From the NCBI RefSeq assembly GCF_003994475.1, contig NZ_RZNY01000022.1:1-64000 (forward strand): a DNA stretch of 64,000 nt, in the 5' to 3' direction. The notes beneath the pieces were generated by a model that saw only the letters and a list, made by a program, of their open reading frames with translations, was not told where the DNA came from and ran no database searches. The translations under genes were made by a program, and so were the position numbers. The stretch is from Paenibacillus anaericanus (GTDB taxonomy: Bacteria > Bacillota > Bacilli > Paenibacillales > Paenibacillaceae). Below are positions 17,165-25,765 of this stretch, piece by piece (within the stretch, counting starts at the first letter, position 1; each line of letters opens with the position of its first letter).

Positions 17165-20146
17165 ATGAAGAAAATTTTATCCGTAGCTTTGTCTACAGCA
17201 ATGGCATTCTCAATGTTTGCATCTGTAGCATTCGGTGCTGACGCTAAGTTATCACCTGAACAACAATTTAACGTATTGAAAGACGCAGGTATCGTTACTG
17301 GGTATCCAGATCAAACTGCAGGTCTTGACAAATCTATTACTCGCGCTGAATTGGCGAAGGTTATCGTTAAATCGATCAACTTGGAACCAGTTACTGGCGT
17401 AGCTACTTACAAAGACAAGAACTACACTGCATCCCACTGGGCAGCTCCTTTCATCGAAGCAGCTACTCAAGCTGGTATTCTAGAAGGTAAGAACCTTGAG
17501 AAGAAATTGTTCGATCCAACTGGTAACGTAACAGTTCAAGAATTGGCTAAAGTTTTGGTTGCTGCATTGAAACTTGAAGTTCCTGCAGAAACTAACAACA
17601 CAGCTACTGAATGGGCTAAAGGTTATGTAGAAGCAGCAGTTAAAGCCGGCTACCTAGAAGCAGGAATTAACTATCAAGCTAACGCTACTCGCGCTCAAGC
17701 AGTTGTAGCAGCTTATGCAATCTACGAAGCTAACCAAGTTCCAACTGTAGCTTCTTATGAAGTATCTGAAGCAGGTAAAGTTGTTGAGTTCACACTTTCC
17801 AACAAAGAAGTTGTAAAAGTAACTTTGGAAAAAGCTCTTGAAGCAAACAAAGAAACTGAAGTGAAATTCACTCAAAATGGCCATGATTATACTCATAAAG
17901 TTATCTGGAAAGTAGACACTGCTCAAAAAGTGGATTCTGTTTCCGCGAGCAACTTGAAAGAAATCGTAGTTGTATTTGACGGTACTGTAGATAAGAAGTC
18001 TGCAGGAAATAAAAACAACTATGAAGTAAAAGATCAAACGGTTGACAGTGTATCCTTGTCATCTGATAACAAAACAGCAACTGTCTTGTTGGAGGAAACT
18101 TCCACGCTGACTAACCAAAAAGAAACTGAAGTCAAAGTTAAAAATGTTCAAAACTTTGACAAATCCAAAACTATTGAGCAAACTGTGAAATTCACACCAG
18201 TTGACGTGAAGATCCCAGAAATCAAGGAAATCGTTGGCTTGGGAACTAGTGCGTTCAAGGTAGTATTCAGTGAACCAGTTCTGAAATCTGACGTATATGC
18301 TTCCAGTAATTATAAAGTGGATGGCGTTACAGTGGGTGGATTCGTTGAGTACTCTTATCCAAACGTAGCTATAATCAACGTGACTCTTCCTAAGGGAGAT
18401 CATAAGTTGACTGTCAGCAACGTCCGTGATTATTCGGGTCTGAAAATTGCTCCTGTAGAGCAATCCTTCACAATCGCCGAAGATACATCTGCTCCAGAAG
18501 TAGTTTCTATCAAATCGAATGATCTGAGAGAATTGGAAATCGAATTTAATGAAACTATTAAATCGGTTGAAAAAGTGTACCATAATGTTTCCGGTAACAG
18601 TGGAAAAATCACGAAGAGAGACAACAAACTCGTCGTAACTTTCACACAACCACTGAATCTTTCTGAGAACACTGTATACATTGAAGGTGTAACTGACTAC
18701 AGCGGTAACAAAGCTAACCGCGAAGCTAAAGTTAACCCAACATTGGATATAGAGCGTCCTACAGTAACGAAAGTATCCGCTGATCAAGCTGATACTACTG
18801 GATACCATGAATTGACTGTTGAATACAGCAAAAAAGTAACAACAGATTCTGCTGAAAAGAAAGCAAACTACACTATCAAAGACAAAAATGGTAAAGTAGT
18901 GAGCGCAAATGGGTTGGACAAAGACGGTCATCCGTTCTTGACTCCTAAATACGATACTGACAAAAATAAAGTAACTGTATACCTTGGTTCCAAATTGGAT
19001 GCTGGTGACTACACTTTGGAAGTAGCTGGCGTAGTTGATACTGCTTATGTTGCCAACACTATGCTTCCTTACAAAGCAACGTTCACTGCTAAACAAACCG
19101 TAGGTGACGCAATTGCTCGCGCTTGGTCCAAGAAAGATGGTAATGAAACAGTTGTCTATGTACAATTTAAAACAGCTGTAAAAACATCTGGTGATGGCGC
19201 TGCTAACATTGGAGAGAAATACCAAATCAATGGTAAATCCTTGAAAGACTTCGATATTGACTTTGTTGCAGGCGACACTATTCGTCTGAAGAGCACGAAA
19301 AATTCTTTGAACTTGGATGCTGGAAATAACCCAATTACAGCTACATTGATCCAAGACATTGATGGCAACTATCTGAAATCAAGTAGCGGTAGCTACACTC
19401 TGACAAAAGATATTAGCTCGTACAACTTCATCAAAATCGAAAGCGTTAAAGCAACTACTCGTGAAGAAGTTAAAATTAAATTGGAAGGTAAATTATCTTC
19501 CGCAGTTCTGAGTGATTTCTATGTGAAAGCTCAGGGTCTTAACGATAGCGAAAGAAATTACTACCCAAGTAGTGCAGAATTGAGTGCGGATCAAACTACA
19601 GTTACATTGAAGTTTGAAGATAGCAATAAATTGCCTGCTCATTTGATTGGTGCTAAATTCTTTGTTGTAGCAAATCCATCTTCACGTGATGCTCAAGGTA
19701 CACCAATCCAAACTTACCTTGATACTGCTGGAAATGTAGTTGGTACTCCTTTGAAGGACGAAATCAAACCAGATTTGAATGAAAGATTCACAGTTTCTGC
19801 AGGTGTTGCAAAAACTGATACAGCAACCAGCGCAACTTATTACGAATATACTGTTACTCTTAACGGTAATGACAACATCGTAGTAGCTAATGCAAACGTA
19901 GCTGAAAGTATTGTGAAGGTAAAAATTGATGGTGATGCTAAAACTACTACTTCTGTAACTAGTAACGGCGGTAGCGTTCTTACAGTAGTATTCAGATCAG
20001 AAGCTCAAATCACTAATTCTCAAGCTGTTCGTGTAGCTTTGAATGGTGCATCCAACCAAGAGTTGAAAGCCATCATTGACAACACAGCAGACAAAAATGC
20101 ATATGCTGATTATGACCAAGGTGGTATTTACCAAAACCTTCGTTAA
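17165..20146 (+). CDS. Main S-layer protein with N-terminal SLH domains
   Basis: The 993-residue protein would assemble as the crystalline surface layer. It has a classical signal peptide (MKKILSVALSTAMAF, cleavage near AFG/AD at residue 24). Three SLH domains follow at about residues 28-205; the first has the TRAE polymer-binding motif and the third TRAQ. The rest is made of repeated beta-rich segments of the 'VESVKATTREEVKIKL' and 'ITKRDNKLVVTF' type, likely Ig-like/Big domains, and contains no cysteine. Codon use is strongly biased to GCT, GTA, AAC and GGT, as in very highly expressed genes. A strong promoter, long leader and terminator surround it. A start at 17093 would add 24 residues. 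It sits in the csaB-tagA-tagO locus. Confidence 0.9.
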   Translation: MKKILSVALSTAMAFSMFASVAFGADAKLSPEQQFNVLKDAGIVTGYPDQTAGLDKSITRAELAKVIVKSINLEPVTGVATYKDKNYTASHWAAPFIEAATQAGILEGKNLEKKLFDPTGNVTVQELAKVLVAALKLEVPAETNNTATEWAKGYVEAAVKAGYLEAGINYQANATRAQAVVAAYAIYEANQVPTVASYEVSEAGKVVEFTLSNKEVVKVTLEKALEANKETEVKFTQNGHDYTHKVIWKVDTAQKVDSVSASNLKEIVVVFDGTVDKKSAGNKNNYEVKDQTVDSVSLSSDNKTATVLLEETSTLTNQKETEVKVKNVQNFDKSKTIEQTVKFTPVDVKIPEIKEIVGLGTSAFKVVFSEPVLKSDVYASSNYKVDGVTVGGFVEYSYPNVAIINVTLPKGDHKLTVSNVRDYSGLKIAPVEQSFTIAEDTSAPEVVSIKSNDLRELEIEFNETIKSVEKVYHNVSGNSGKITKRDNKLVVTFTQPLNLSENTVYIEGVTDYSGNKANREAKVNPTLDIERPTVTKVSADQADTTGYHELTVEYSKKVTTDSAEKKANYTIKDKNGKVVSANGLDKDGHPFLTPKYDTDKNKVTVYLGSKLDAGDYTLEVAGVVDTAYVANTMLPYKATFTAKQTVGDAIARAWSKKDGNETVVYVQFKTAVKTSGDGAANIGEKYQINGKSLKDFDIDFVAGDTIRLKSTKNSLNLDAGNNPITATLIQDIDGNYLKSSSGSYTLTKDISSYNFIKIESVKATTREEVKIKLEGKLSSAVLSDFYVKAQGLNDSERNYYPSSAELSADQTTVTLKFEDSNKLPAHLIGAKFFVVANPSSRDAQGTPIQTYLDTAGNVVGTPLKDEIKPDLNERFTVSAGVAKTDTATSATYYEYTVTLNGNDNIVVANANVAESIVKVKIDGDAKTTTSVTSNGGSVLTVVFRSEAQITNSQAVRVALNGASNQELKAIIDNTADKNAYADYDQGGIYQNLR

Positions 20147-20208
20147 TACAGTAAAAAAAGATGTGCATTAGGAGGGCTCTGCAATAGACTCCTGAAAAAT
20201 GTAATAGC

Positions 20209-20240
20209 AATCCCGGTACCGCTGAGGTACCGGGATTTGT
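20209..20240 (+). terminator. Terminator after the S-layer gene
   Basis: A perfect 12-bp stem, AATCCCGGTACC (20209-20220) and GGTACCGGGATT (20226-20237), with a GCTGA loop and a weak T-rich tail. The following 250 bases hold no gene. A good TATAAT at 20459-20464 with a poor -35 may be the promoter of the next gene. Confidence 0.85.
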
Positions 20241-20498
20241 TGTATTGATTAAAAGAAAGTTAAGGAAATGGAAGATGCTATATTTATATGCGCAGCTTAA
20301 GGCATTTCGATGCCTAATTATACAATTACGAAGCTCATTTGATTCGTAAGATTAATACGTAAACTTTGTTTAGACATAATTCATATCAGCTTTCTCGTTT
20401 TTGTTCTTTCGTCCTCAGATCATATTCTATTGCTAAACTTTTTTTGATTTAATGCGTATATAATATATACGACTATATTTCTATTAGGAGGTTTGAAC

Positions 20499-23048
20499 TT
20501 GAGTAAAGCAAAATTGGTTGTAGCGTCATTAGCTGTGGCTGCTCTGATCGGCCAAAGTGCCGTAGGTCCCGTGGATGCCGCAGCAGCCAAGACACAAACT
20601 AAAACGACAACAACAAAGACGCAGAAGCAAACAACGGTGAAGACGCTAAATGATTTGAAAGCAGTCAAGATTACGAGTAAGAGTACCGTAAAGTTAAGCA
20701 ATGTTAATATTTTGACTCAAAATGATGGAAGTATATTGACGTACACTCTAACTTATCAGAACAATGACAGTAAAAGCTTGTCATTAATTGATTATTGGAC
20801 GAAAATCAAAACGAAATCAGGTACAGTGTATAGTGTAAGCGCTATGGGAGCAGATAAGGAGAAGAAGAAGGTGGTAGCGGGATCTTCGGTTAGTGTTACC
20901 TACACTACTCAAATTTCTAAAAATCTGAAATATAGCGACCTGAACTTCCAGATTGTCAAATGGGACTTTGGCGTAGCAGGTTACGAAAAGACATTAGGTA
21001 GCATTAGTATTCCATCCAGTTACGCGGTAGCTACACCTGTAAATACGACGCAAAAGTTAACGATAAATGATCTTACAGTAAATGCAAAGGTTAGCTCGGT
21101 CAGTGTGCTAGGATTAGGGGACCATAATTACGTTAATGTTGCTTTATACTTACAAAATGCTGGCTCTAAAACTTTGGAGAACCCGAACTTAAAATATGTT
21201 GTTCAAACAGCAGGCGGAACCGCATATGCCTTAACGGCCGATTCATCAAGTAACAGTTATCAAATTTTACCTCAAGAGAGTAAAACGTTAAATTTAATTG
21301 CCAAAATCCCCAAGAGTGTGAATTTAAATAATCTACAACTCTTGTTTGTTCAAAATGATGAAACATTAAAAAGCGATATTCCAGTTGCGTCTCTAAGTTT
21401 GGGGACCAAAAAAGGAGAAAGTACAAAAACTGCTGTTAATAAAGAGAAAATATTGAAAATCGATAGTAATAACATAGCAACTAGAATAGAAAGTATATCT
21501 AGAAACCAAAGCTTCGGAAAAAGTGATCTGTCCATACAATTTGCTTTAGTAAATAAGGGAGATAAGACGATTACAGTACCAAACTATTCGTTTGAAATTC
21601 ACACGGGTTCTAAGTCGTATCCACTAGTAGCAAGTGGATTAGATGGATTGTCACTGGAGCCTGGTGACGAGCAAATGATATCGGTTGATGGTACACTACC
21701 GGTCATTGCAAACGCAGAAGAGATGGACCTGATTTTGAAAACACCAACAAGTTCATCTCAGACTCCGCCGGATAAATCGACAACCCCAGCTGCATCAACT
21801 AATAGTTACCCTGTTGCAGTTTATAGCTTGCCAGAGTTTACAGAAATGCAGCACGCTGTAGGCCAAGAACGGGTGATTAAGAATAATGATGGTGTCTATG
21901 GAGTAACTCTCGAGAGTGTTCAAAAGCTTCCATGGAACGACGGGAACTTGTTATCTACTAAAATAACTATTACTAATAAAGGTACCAAAGCGGCTAAACT
22001 TCCTGAGTTTGTAGGAGCATATAAAATGGATTTAACCTCGCTTAATAGTACAGTACAATTAGTGAATAGTAATACGACTCAGATTCTTGGACCAGGGGAG
22101 AAAACGAGTGTTTACGTGGTAGCCAATGTTCCGGCAAGCTTGAACTTCTCACAATTACAGATTCAGTTACTCCAAAAAACGGGAACTGATAAAACCAGTA
22201 ACTGGATTATGTTCTCGAACTATGGTAAGACGAGTGATATTAAATTGGTAGCTGATGGTTCATATAATAATCTGGATACATCAGGCAAAAAGTCGGATCT
22301 ACAAACTCGCAAAACCTATCTCTACAAGGGCACTACAAGTGATATTATTTATACCGAACTGATTATGAAGAACTTGGAAAACAAGCAAAGTAACCTTTCT
22401 CTTCTTACTGGATACTTCCAAACAGAAGATGGACAGTACTATAAAGCTGACGTCAATCAGGTGAAACATACTGTAGGTCCTCAGTCGGCAAGTATTGTAT
22501 CGTTCTCATCCAAAGTACCGAAGGGCACAAGTGTTTCAAATTGGAATTTGGTTGTGGGCGAGAGTATCACAGAAAACAAATTTACTGAGCTGGAAGGTAA
22601 GCCAACAGGCTTTGTAAATGCATCAGCAATGGAGCTTAATCTGGATAGCCGGGATATTAAGAGTACTTTGAAAGATGTTGAATTATTCCCGTACACGTTA
22701 AGTATCAAAGAAATCGAAGGACGTACGAACTCATCAGGATTAGAAGTTAAGATGAAGTACGATCTGAAACGTGATTTGACGTTTGATATGGGAGAGTTCA
22801 AGCATAAATTTATTCTTGAAGTAACTGATTCCAGTGGGGCTAGATTTGAGAAAGAAATCGAGCTGGAAAAAGACTTTATTGTAGGCGGCAATCAAAGCTT
22901 CTCATATGTAATAAATGATCCAATTTTCGCGACTTCAAGATCTGGAGGATTCCAATTCTCCATTTACGATTCGTATCAAGGAGAGAAAACAAAGATTGCC
23001 TCTCAGGCAGCATATTACGATAATTCAAACTTATTCAAAAACGATTGA
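20499..23048 (+). CDS. Secreted protein with repeated beta-sandwich-like domains
   Basis: The 849-residue product starts with a TTG at 20499, placed 7 bases after AGGAGG (20486-20491); the TTG at 20493 is too close. It has a signal peptide ending near VDA/AA. A Thr/Lys-rich linker (residues about 30-50) comes next. After it, about five or six domains of 100-130 residues recur, each with a pattern such as 'LEPGDEQMISV', 'LGPGEKTSVYVVANVP' or 'LPQESKTLNLIAKIP', followed by a short strand and 'LQLLFVQ/LQIQLLQ'. I do not recognise a named family and see no catalytic motif. There is no SLH domain or membrane anchor, so it may be released or bound to the surface layer. The promoter region has a strong TATAAT. 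Confidence 0.82.
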   Translation: MSKAKLVVASLAVAALIGQSAVGPVDAAAAKTQTKTTTTKTQKQTTVKTLNDLKAVKITSKSTVKLSNVNILTQNDGSILTYTLTYQNNDSKSLSLIDYWTKIKTKSGTVYSVSAMGADKEKKKVVAGSSVSVTYTTQISKNLKYSDLNFQIVKWDFGVAGYEKTLGSISIPSSYAVATPVNTTQKLTINDLTVNAKVSSVSVLGLGDHNYVNVALYLQNAGSKTLENPNLKYVVQTAGGTAYALTADSSSNSYQILPQESKTLNLIAKIPKSVNLNNLQLLFVQNDETLKSDIPVASLSLGTKKGESTKTAVNKEKILKIDSNNIATRIESISRNQSFGKSDLSIQFALVNKGDKTITVPNYSFEIHTGSKSYPLVASGLDGLSLEPGDEQMISVDGTLPVIANAEEMDLILKTPTSSSQTPPDKSTTPAASTNSYPVAVYSLPEFTEMQHAVGQERVIKNNDGVYGVTLESVQKLPWNDGNLLSTKITITNKGTKAAKLPEFVGAYKMDLTSLNSTVQLVNSNTTQILGPGEKTSVYVVANVPASLNFSQLQIQLLQKTGTDKTSNWIMFSNYGKTSDIKLVADGSYNNLDTSGKKSDLQTRKTYLYKGTTSDIIYTELIMKNLENKQSNLSLLTGYFQTEDGQYYKADVNQVKHTVGPQSASIVSFSSKVPKGTSVSNWNLVVGESITENKFTELEGKPTGFVNASAMELNLDSRDIKSTLKDVELFPYTLSIKEIEGRTNSSGLEVKMKYDLKRDLTFDMGEFKHKFILEVTDSSGARFEKEIELEKDFIVGGNQSFSYVINDPIFATSRSGGFQFSIYDSYQGEKTKIASQAAYYDNSNLFKND

Positions 23049-23059
23049 TAAATGCTCAA

Positions 23060-23095
23060 AGCAAAAATCCCTCTAGTAGGGATTTTTGCTTGTTC
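23060..23095 (+). terminator. Terminator after the repeated-domain secreted protein
   Basis: A perfect 13-bp stem, AGCAAAAATCCCT (23060-23072) and AGGGATTTTTGCT (23078-23090), with a CTAGT loop and a TGTTC tail. Confidence 0.85.
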
Positions 23096-23150
23096 AAACC
23101 TAGTAAAACCACTATCATAGATAGTAATAGACTCATAGAGGAGGAACATC

Positions 23151-23687
23151 ATGAAGAGAACGTGGAAAGTGGCTGCTGCAGTTGTATTGATCGGTGGTGG
23201 TGTCTGGGCAGGATCGCTAGCTAACTTGAAGGCAGAAGGAGCAGGAGTAACTAACCAACCAGGTACAGCCGATGATCCGGTCGTGACGAAGAGTTATGTG
23301 GATCAGCAAATTCAGCAAGCTATTAAAGGTGGTGGAGGTAGTACAACAACCCCTACGGCGCCAACAGCACCAACAACGCCTTCTACAGGTGGGAACAGCG
23401 ATTCCTCTGCGGCTACAGAAATGAAGATTGTTGAAGTGAAACCGGGTAAGATTTTAGTAGCTTCAGGAGGCACTGAGTTTATTGTTCGTTCAGGTAAAGC
23501 CGTTGTATATAGTGAAGATAAGAATGGTGTAGCAGATCTGACCGATGGAAAAGATATTGTAGGCGGCGATGCAGTAACTAATAACCATTTGTTGCTATTC
23601 CCTAAAGAGGGAAGAGGTATACAAGTGAAGGAAGGCAATACTTACAACCTTATTGTCATTGTACGAGGCGGATACCAAATTAAGTAA
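23151..23687 (+). CDS. Small secreted protein of unknown function
   Basis: The 178-residue protein has an N-terminal signal or anchor (VAAAVVLIGGGVWAGSLA), a segment with TKSYVDQQIQQA, a Gly/Thr/Pro-rich linker at about residues 60-85, and a compact C-terminal domain of about 90 residues ending RGGYQIK. The C-terminal part (KILVASGGTEFIVRSGKAVV) looks beta-rich, but I do not recognise the family. GAGGAGGAA precedes the ATG. A short palindrome ACTATC-ATA-GATAGT at 23111-23125 lies just upstream and could be an operator. It may function with the preceding secreted protein, though a terminator separates them. Confidence 0.75.
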   Translation: MKRTWKVAAAVVLIGGGVWAGSLANLKAEGAGVTNQPGTADDPVVTKSYVDQQIQQAIKGGGGSTTTPTAPTAPTTPSTGGNSDSSAATEMKIVEVKPGKILVASGGTEFIVRSGKAVVYSEDKNGVADLTDGKDIVGGDAVTNNHLLLFPKEGRGIQVKEGNTYNLIVIVRGGYQIK

Positions 23688-23806
23688 TGGATTTAAGCAT
23701 ATAAGTGATATGTTTTTCCATAAGTAACAAACATTAATACGGGTAATCCAATCAGTCGAACACATACTATTCCTGAAACGCAACTACTTCAGGAGGTGTA
23801 AGTATT

Positions 23807-24073
23807 ATGGCAAGTAGCAATCGTAAAATTATTCCGGAAAGTCGTCACGTACTGAATCAATGGAAGTATGAAATTGCTGCAGAGTTTGGATTAGCAATCG
23901 GTGGAGCAGGTATAGGATCAGCTGACACTGAGTTTGCTGGTGAACTAGGTGCAATGGGAACTGGCATGAGCAGAGGAGGTAGCTGGGGACATCTGACTTC
24001 CCGTGAGAACGGATCTGTTGGTGGAGAAATTACGAAACGCTTGGTAGCTAAGGCTCAAGAAGGACTTTTTTAA
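23807..24073 (+). CDS. Alpha/beta-type small acid-soluble spore protein
   Basis: SASPs coat and protect spore DNA and are degraded by the GPR protease at germination. The 88-residue protein has the GPR-site region LNQWKYEIAAEFGL and the conserved C-terminal block GHLTSRENGSVGGEITKRLV that defines the family. The middle Gly-rich stretch is slightly longer than usual. AGGAGGTG precedes the ATG. CATACTA at 23763-23769 fits a SigmaG -10 box, but no clear -35 box was found, so the promoter assignment is tentative. Confidence 0.92.
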   Translation: MASSNRKIIPESRHVLNQWKYEIAAEFGLAIGGAGIGSADTEFAGELGAMGTGMSRGGSWGHLTSRENGSVGGEITKRLVAKAQEGLF

Positions 24074-24154
24074 TCAAATTTTTATTAAAATACCTAGATT
24101 ATTTTGACATGAGTTGTCAAATAAGTTAATATGACTTTTAAGGATTGTCAAATC

Positions 24155-24186
24155 AACCTTTTCCGCTCTGGAAAAGGTTCATTTTT
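24155..24186 (+). terminator. Terminator after the SASP gene
   Basis: AACCTTTTCC (24155-24164) pairs perfectly with GGAAAAGGTT (24170-24179), loop GCTCT, then CATTTTTTG. Confidence 0.88.
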
Positions 24187-24231
24187 TGATCGGAGACCAT
24201 TTTGGATCTCAATCCTAATTGTTCCACTTAA

Positions 24232-24260
24232 TTGATGGAGTATTTATAGTATTGGATAAT
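24232..24260 (+). promoter_or_regulatory. SigmaA-type promoter of metK
   Basis: TTGATG at 24232-24237 and GATAAT at 24255-24260 are separated by 17 bases. The leader of about 35 bases is too short for a SAM riboswitch, and none is visible upstream. Confidence 0.65.
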
Positions 24261-24302
24261 TAGGCTTTTGCCATACTATCCATATGGGGAGGTTGACTGT
24301 TT

Positions 24303-25505
24303 ATGTCTATACAAGGACGACACTTATTTACTTCTGAGTCCGTAACTGAAGGACATCCGGATAAAATTTGCGACCAAATCTCCGATGCGGTTCTTGACGC
24401 ATTTTTGGCGAACGATCCTAACGCTCGTGTAGCTTGTGAGGTGGCAGTTGCTACTGGGCTTGTACTCGTAATCGGTGAGATCAGTACAAATTCGGAATAT
24501 GTTGATATTCCAGCAATCGTACGAAGAACGGTGAAAGAGATCGGTTATACTCGAGCTAAATACGGCTTCGATTCCGACACTTGTGCAGTGCTATCATCGC
24601 TCAACGAGCAGTCGGCGGATATTGCTCAAGGTGTAAATGCAGCGCTTGAGAGCAGGGATCCGGCTCAAATGGATAAAGAAACAGCAGATATCGGTGCAGG
24701 AGATCAAGGTTTGATGTTCGGATTTGCTACGAACGAGACACCTGAATTGATGCCACTACCAATTGCACTATCACATCGTATTGCGCGTCGTCTCTCAGAA
24801 GTGCGTAAAGATGGTACTTTGGATTATCTTCGTCCCGATGGTAAAACACAGGTGACGATTGAATACATTGATGGTAAGCCTAAGCGTGTCGATACGATTG
24901 TTGTATCAACACAGCATGCCGAAGAAATTACGTTGGAACAAATCCAACGAGATATTAAAGAGCATGTAATTCTCCCCGTTGTTCCAGCAGAACTGCTAGA
25001 CGGAGAGACTAAATATTATATCAATCCAACAGGACGCTTCGTAATCGGCGGACCTCAAGGCGATGCAGGTTTGACAGGACGTAAGATCATCGTGGATACA
25101 TATGGTGGTTACGCACGTCATGGCGGAGGCGCATTCTCCGGTAAGGATCCGACAAAGGTAGACCGTTCAGCTGCCTATGCGGCACGTTATGTTGCGAAGA
25201 ATCTTGTCGCTGCAGGACTAGCGGATAAAGTTGAAATCCAATTGGCATATGCTATTGGTGTCGCTACTCCAGTATCGATTAACGTAGATACCTATGGTAC
25301 AGGTAAAGTATCGGAAGAGAAACTTGTAGAACTCATTCGTGAGAACTTCGATCTACGCCCGGCGGGAATTATCCGCATGCTAGATCTACGTCGCCCAATC
25401 TATCGCCAAACAGCGGCATATGGTCACTTTGGTCGTACAGACATTGATCTTCCTTGGGAACAAGTGGACAAGGCTGATGAACTGAAGACGCAAGCAGGTT
25501 TGTAA
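24303..25505 (+). CDS. metK: S-adenosylmethionine synthetase MetK
   Basis: MetK makes S-adenosylmethionine from methionine and ATP in the cytosol. The 400-residue protein carries the usual signatures: [17 protein letters not shown] at the N-terminus, [12 protein letters not shown] in the middle, and [19 protein letters not shown] towards the C-terminus, containing the ATP-phosphate-binding and metal ligands. Length is normal. GGGGAGG at 24286-24292 precedes the ATG. It is transcribed alone between two terminators, and its place within the surface-protein region appears incidental. Confidence 0.98.
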   Translation: MSIQGRHLFTSESVTEGHPDKICDQISDAVLDAFLANDPNARVACEVAVATGLVLVIGEISTNSEYVDIPAIVRRTVKEIGYTRAKYGFDSDTCAVLSSLNEQSADIAQGVNAALESRDPAQMDKETADIGAGDQGLMFGFATNETPELMPLPIALSHRIARRLSEVRKDGTLDYLRPDGKTQVTIEYIDGKPKRVDTIVVSTQHAEEITLEQIQRDIKEHVILPVVPAELLDGETKYYINPTGRFVIGGPQGDAGLTGRKIIVDTYGGYARHGGGAFSGKDPTKVDRSAAYAARYVAKNLVAAGLADKVEIQLAYAIGVATPVSINVDTYGTGKVSEEKLVELIRENFDLRPAGIIRMLDLRRPIYRQTAAYGHFGRTDIDLPWEQVDKADELKTQAGL

Positions 25506-25515
25506 TAGTTGAATT

Positions 25516-25562
25516 AAAAACCGATATCCATCCCTCTTTGAGGGCAGGATATCGGTTTTTTG
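25516..25562 (+). terminator. Terminator after metK
   Basis: AAAAACCGATATCC (25516-25529) pairs with GGATATCGGTTTTT (25547-25560), with an inner CCCTCTTTGAGGG hairpin. Confidence 0.92.
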
Positions 25563-25765
25563 TATTTTGTTGGTTCTCTTCCTGCTATAGAGTTGGAATT
25601 GTTAAGAAGCGTCAAGATTAGGTTCAATCATCACTATATAAATCTCACTGTGATCTAAACTTGGGGGCGCTTATTGCCGTTAATAAGTATAGGTGTGTAG
25701 ATAGCCGAGTTGCGGTGATACATAGATTGAAATGAGTGAATGGTTAGCGGAGAGGGGAAAAATTA

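Noticed and set aside
18059-19354. 431-codon minus-strand frame inside the S-layer gene
   Set aside because: It is the antisense shadow of a strongly codon-biased gene; the amino-acid text is rich in Phe, Ser and Cys, as expected of such a shadow.
24074-24302. SAM riboswitch upstream of metK
   Set aside because: The expected conserved core and a second terminator just before the gene are not seen; only an ordinary terminator and a SigmaA promoter are present.
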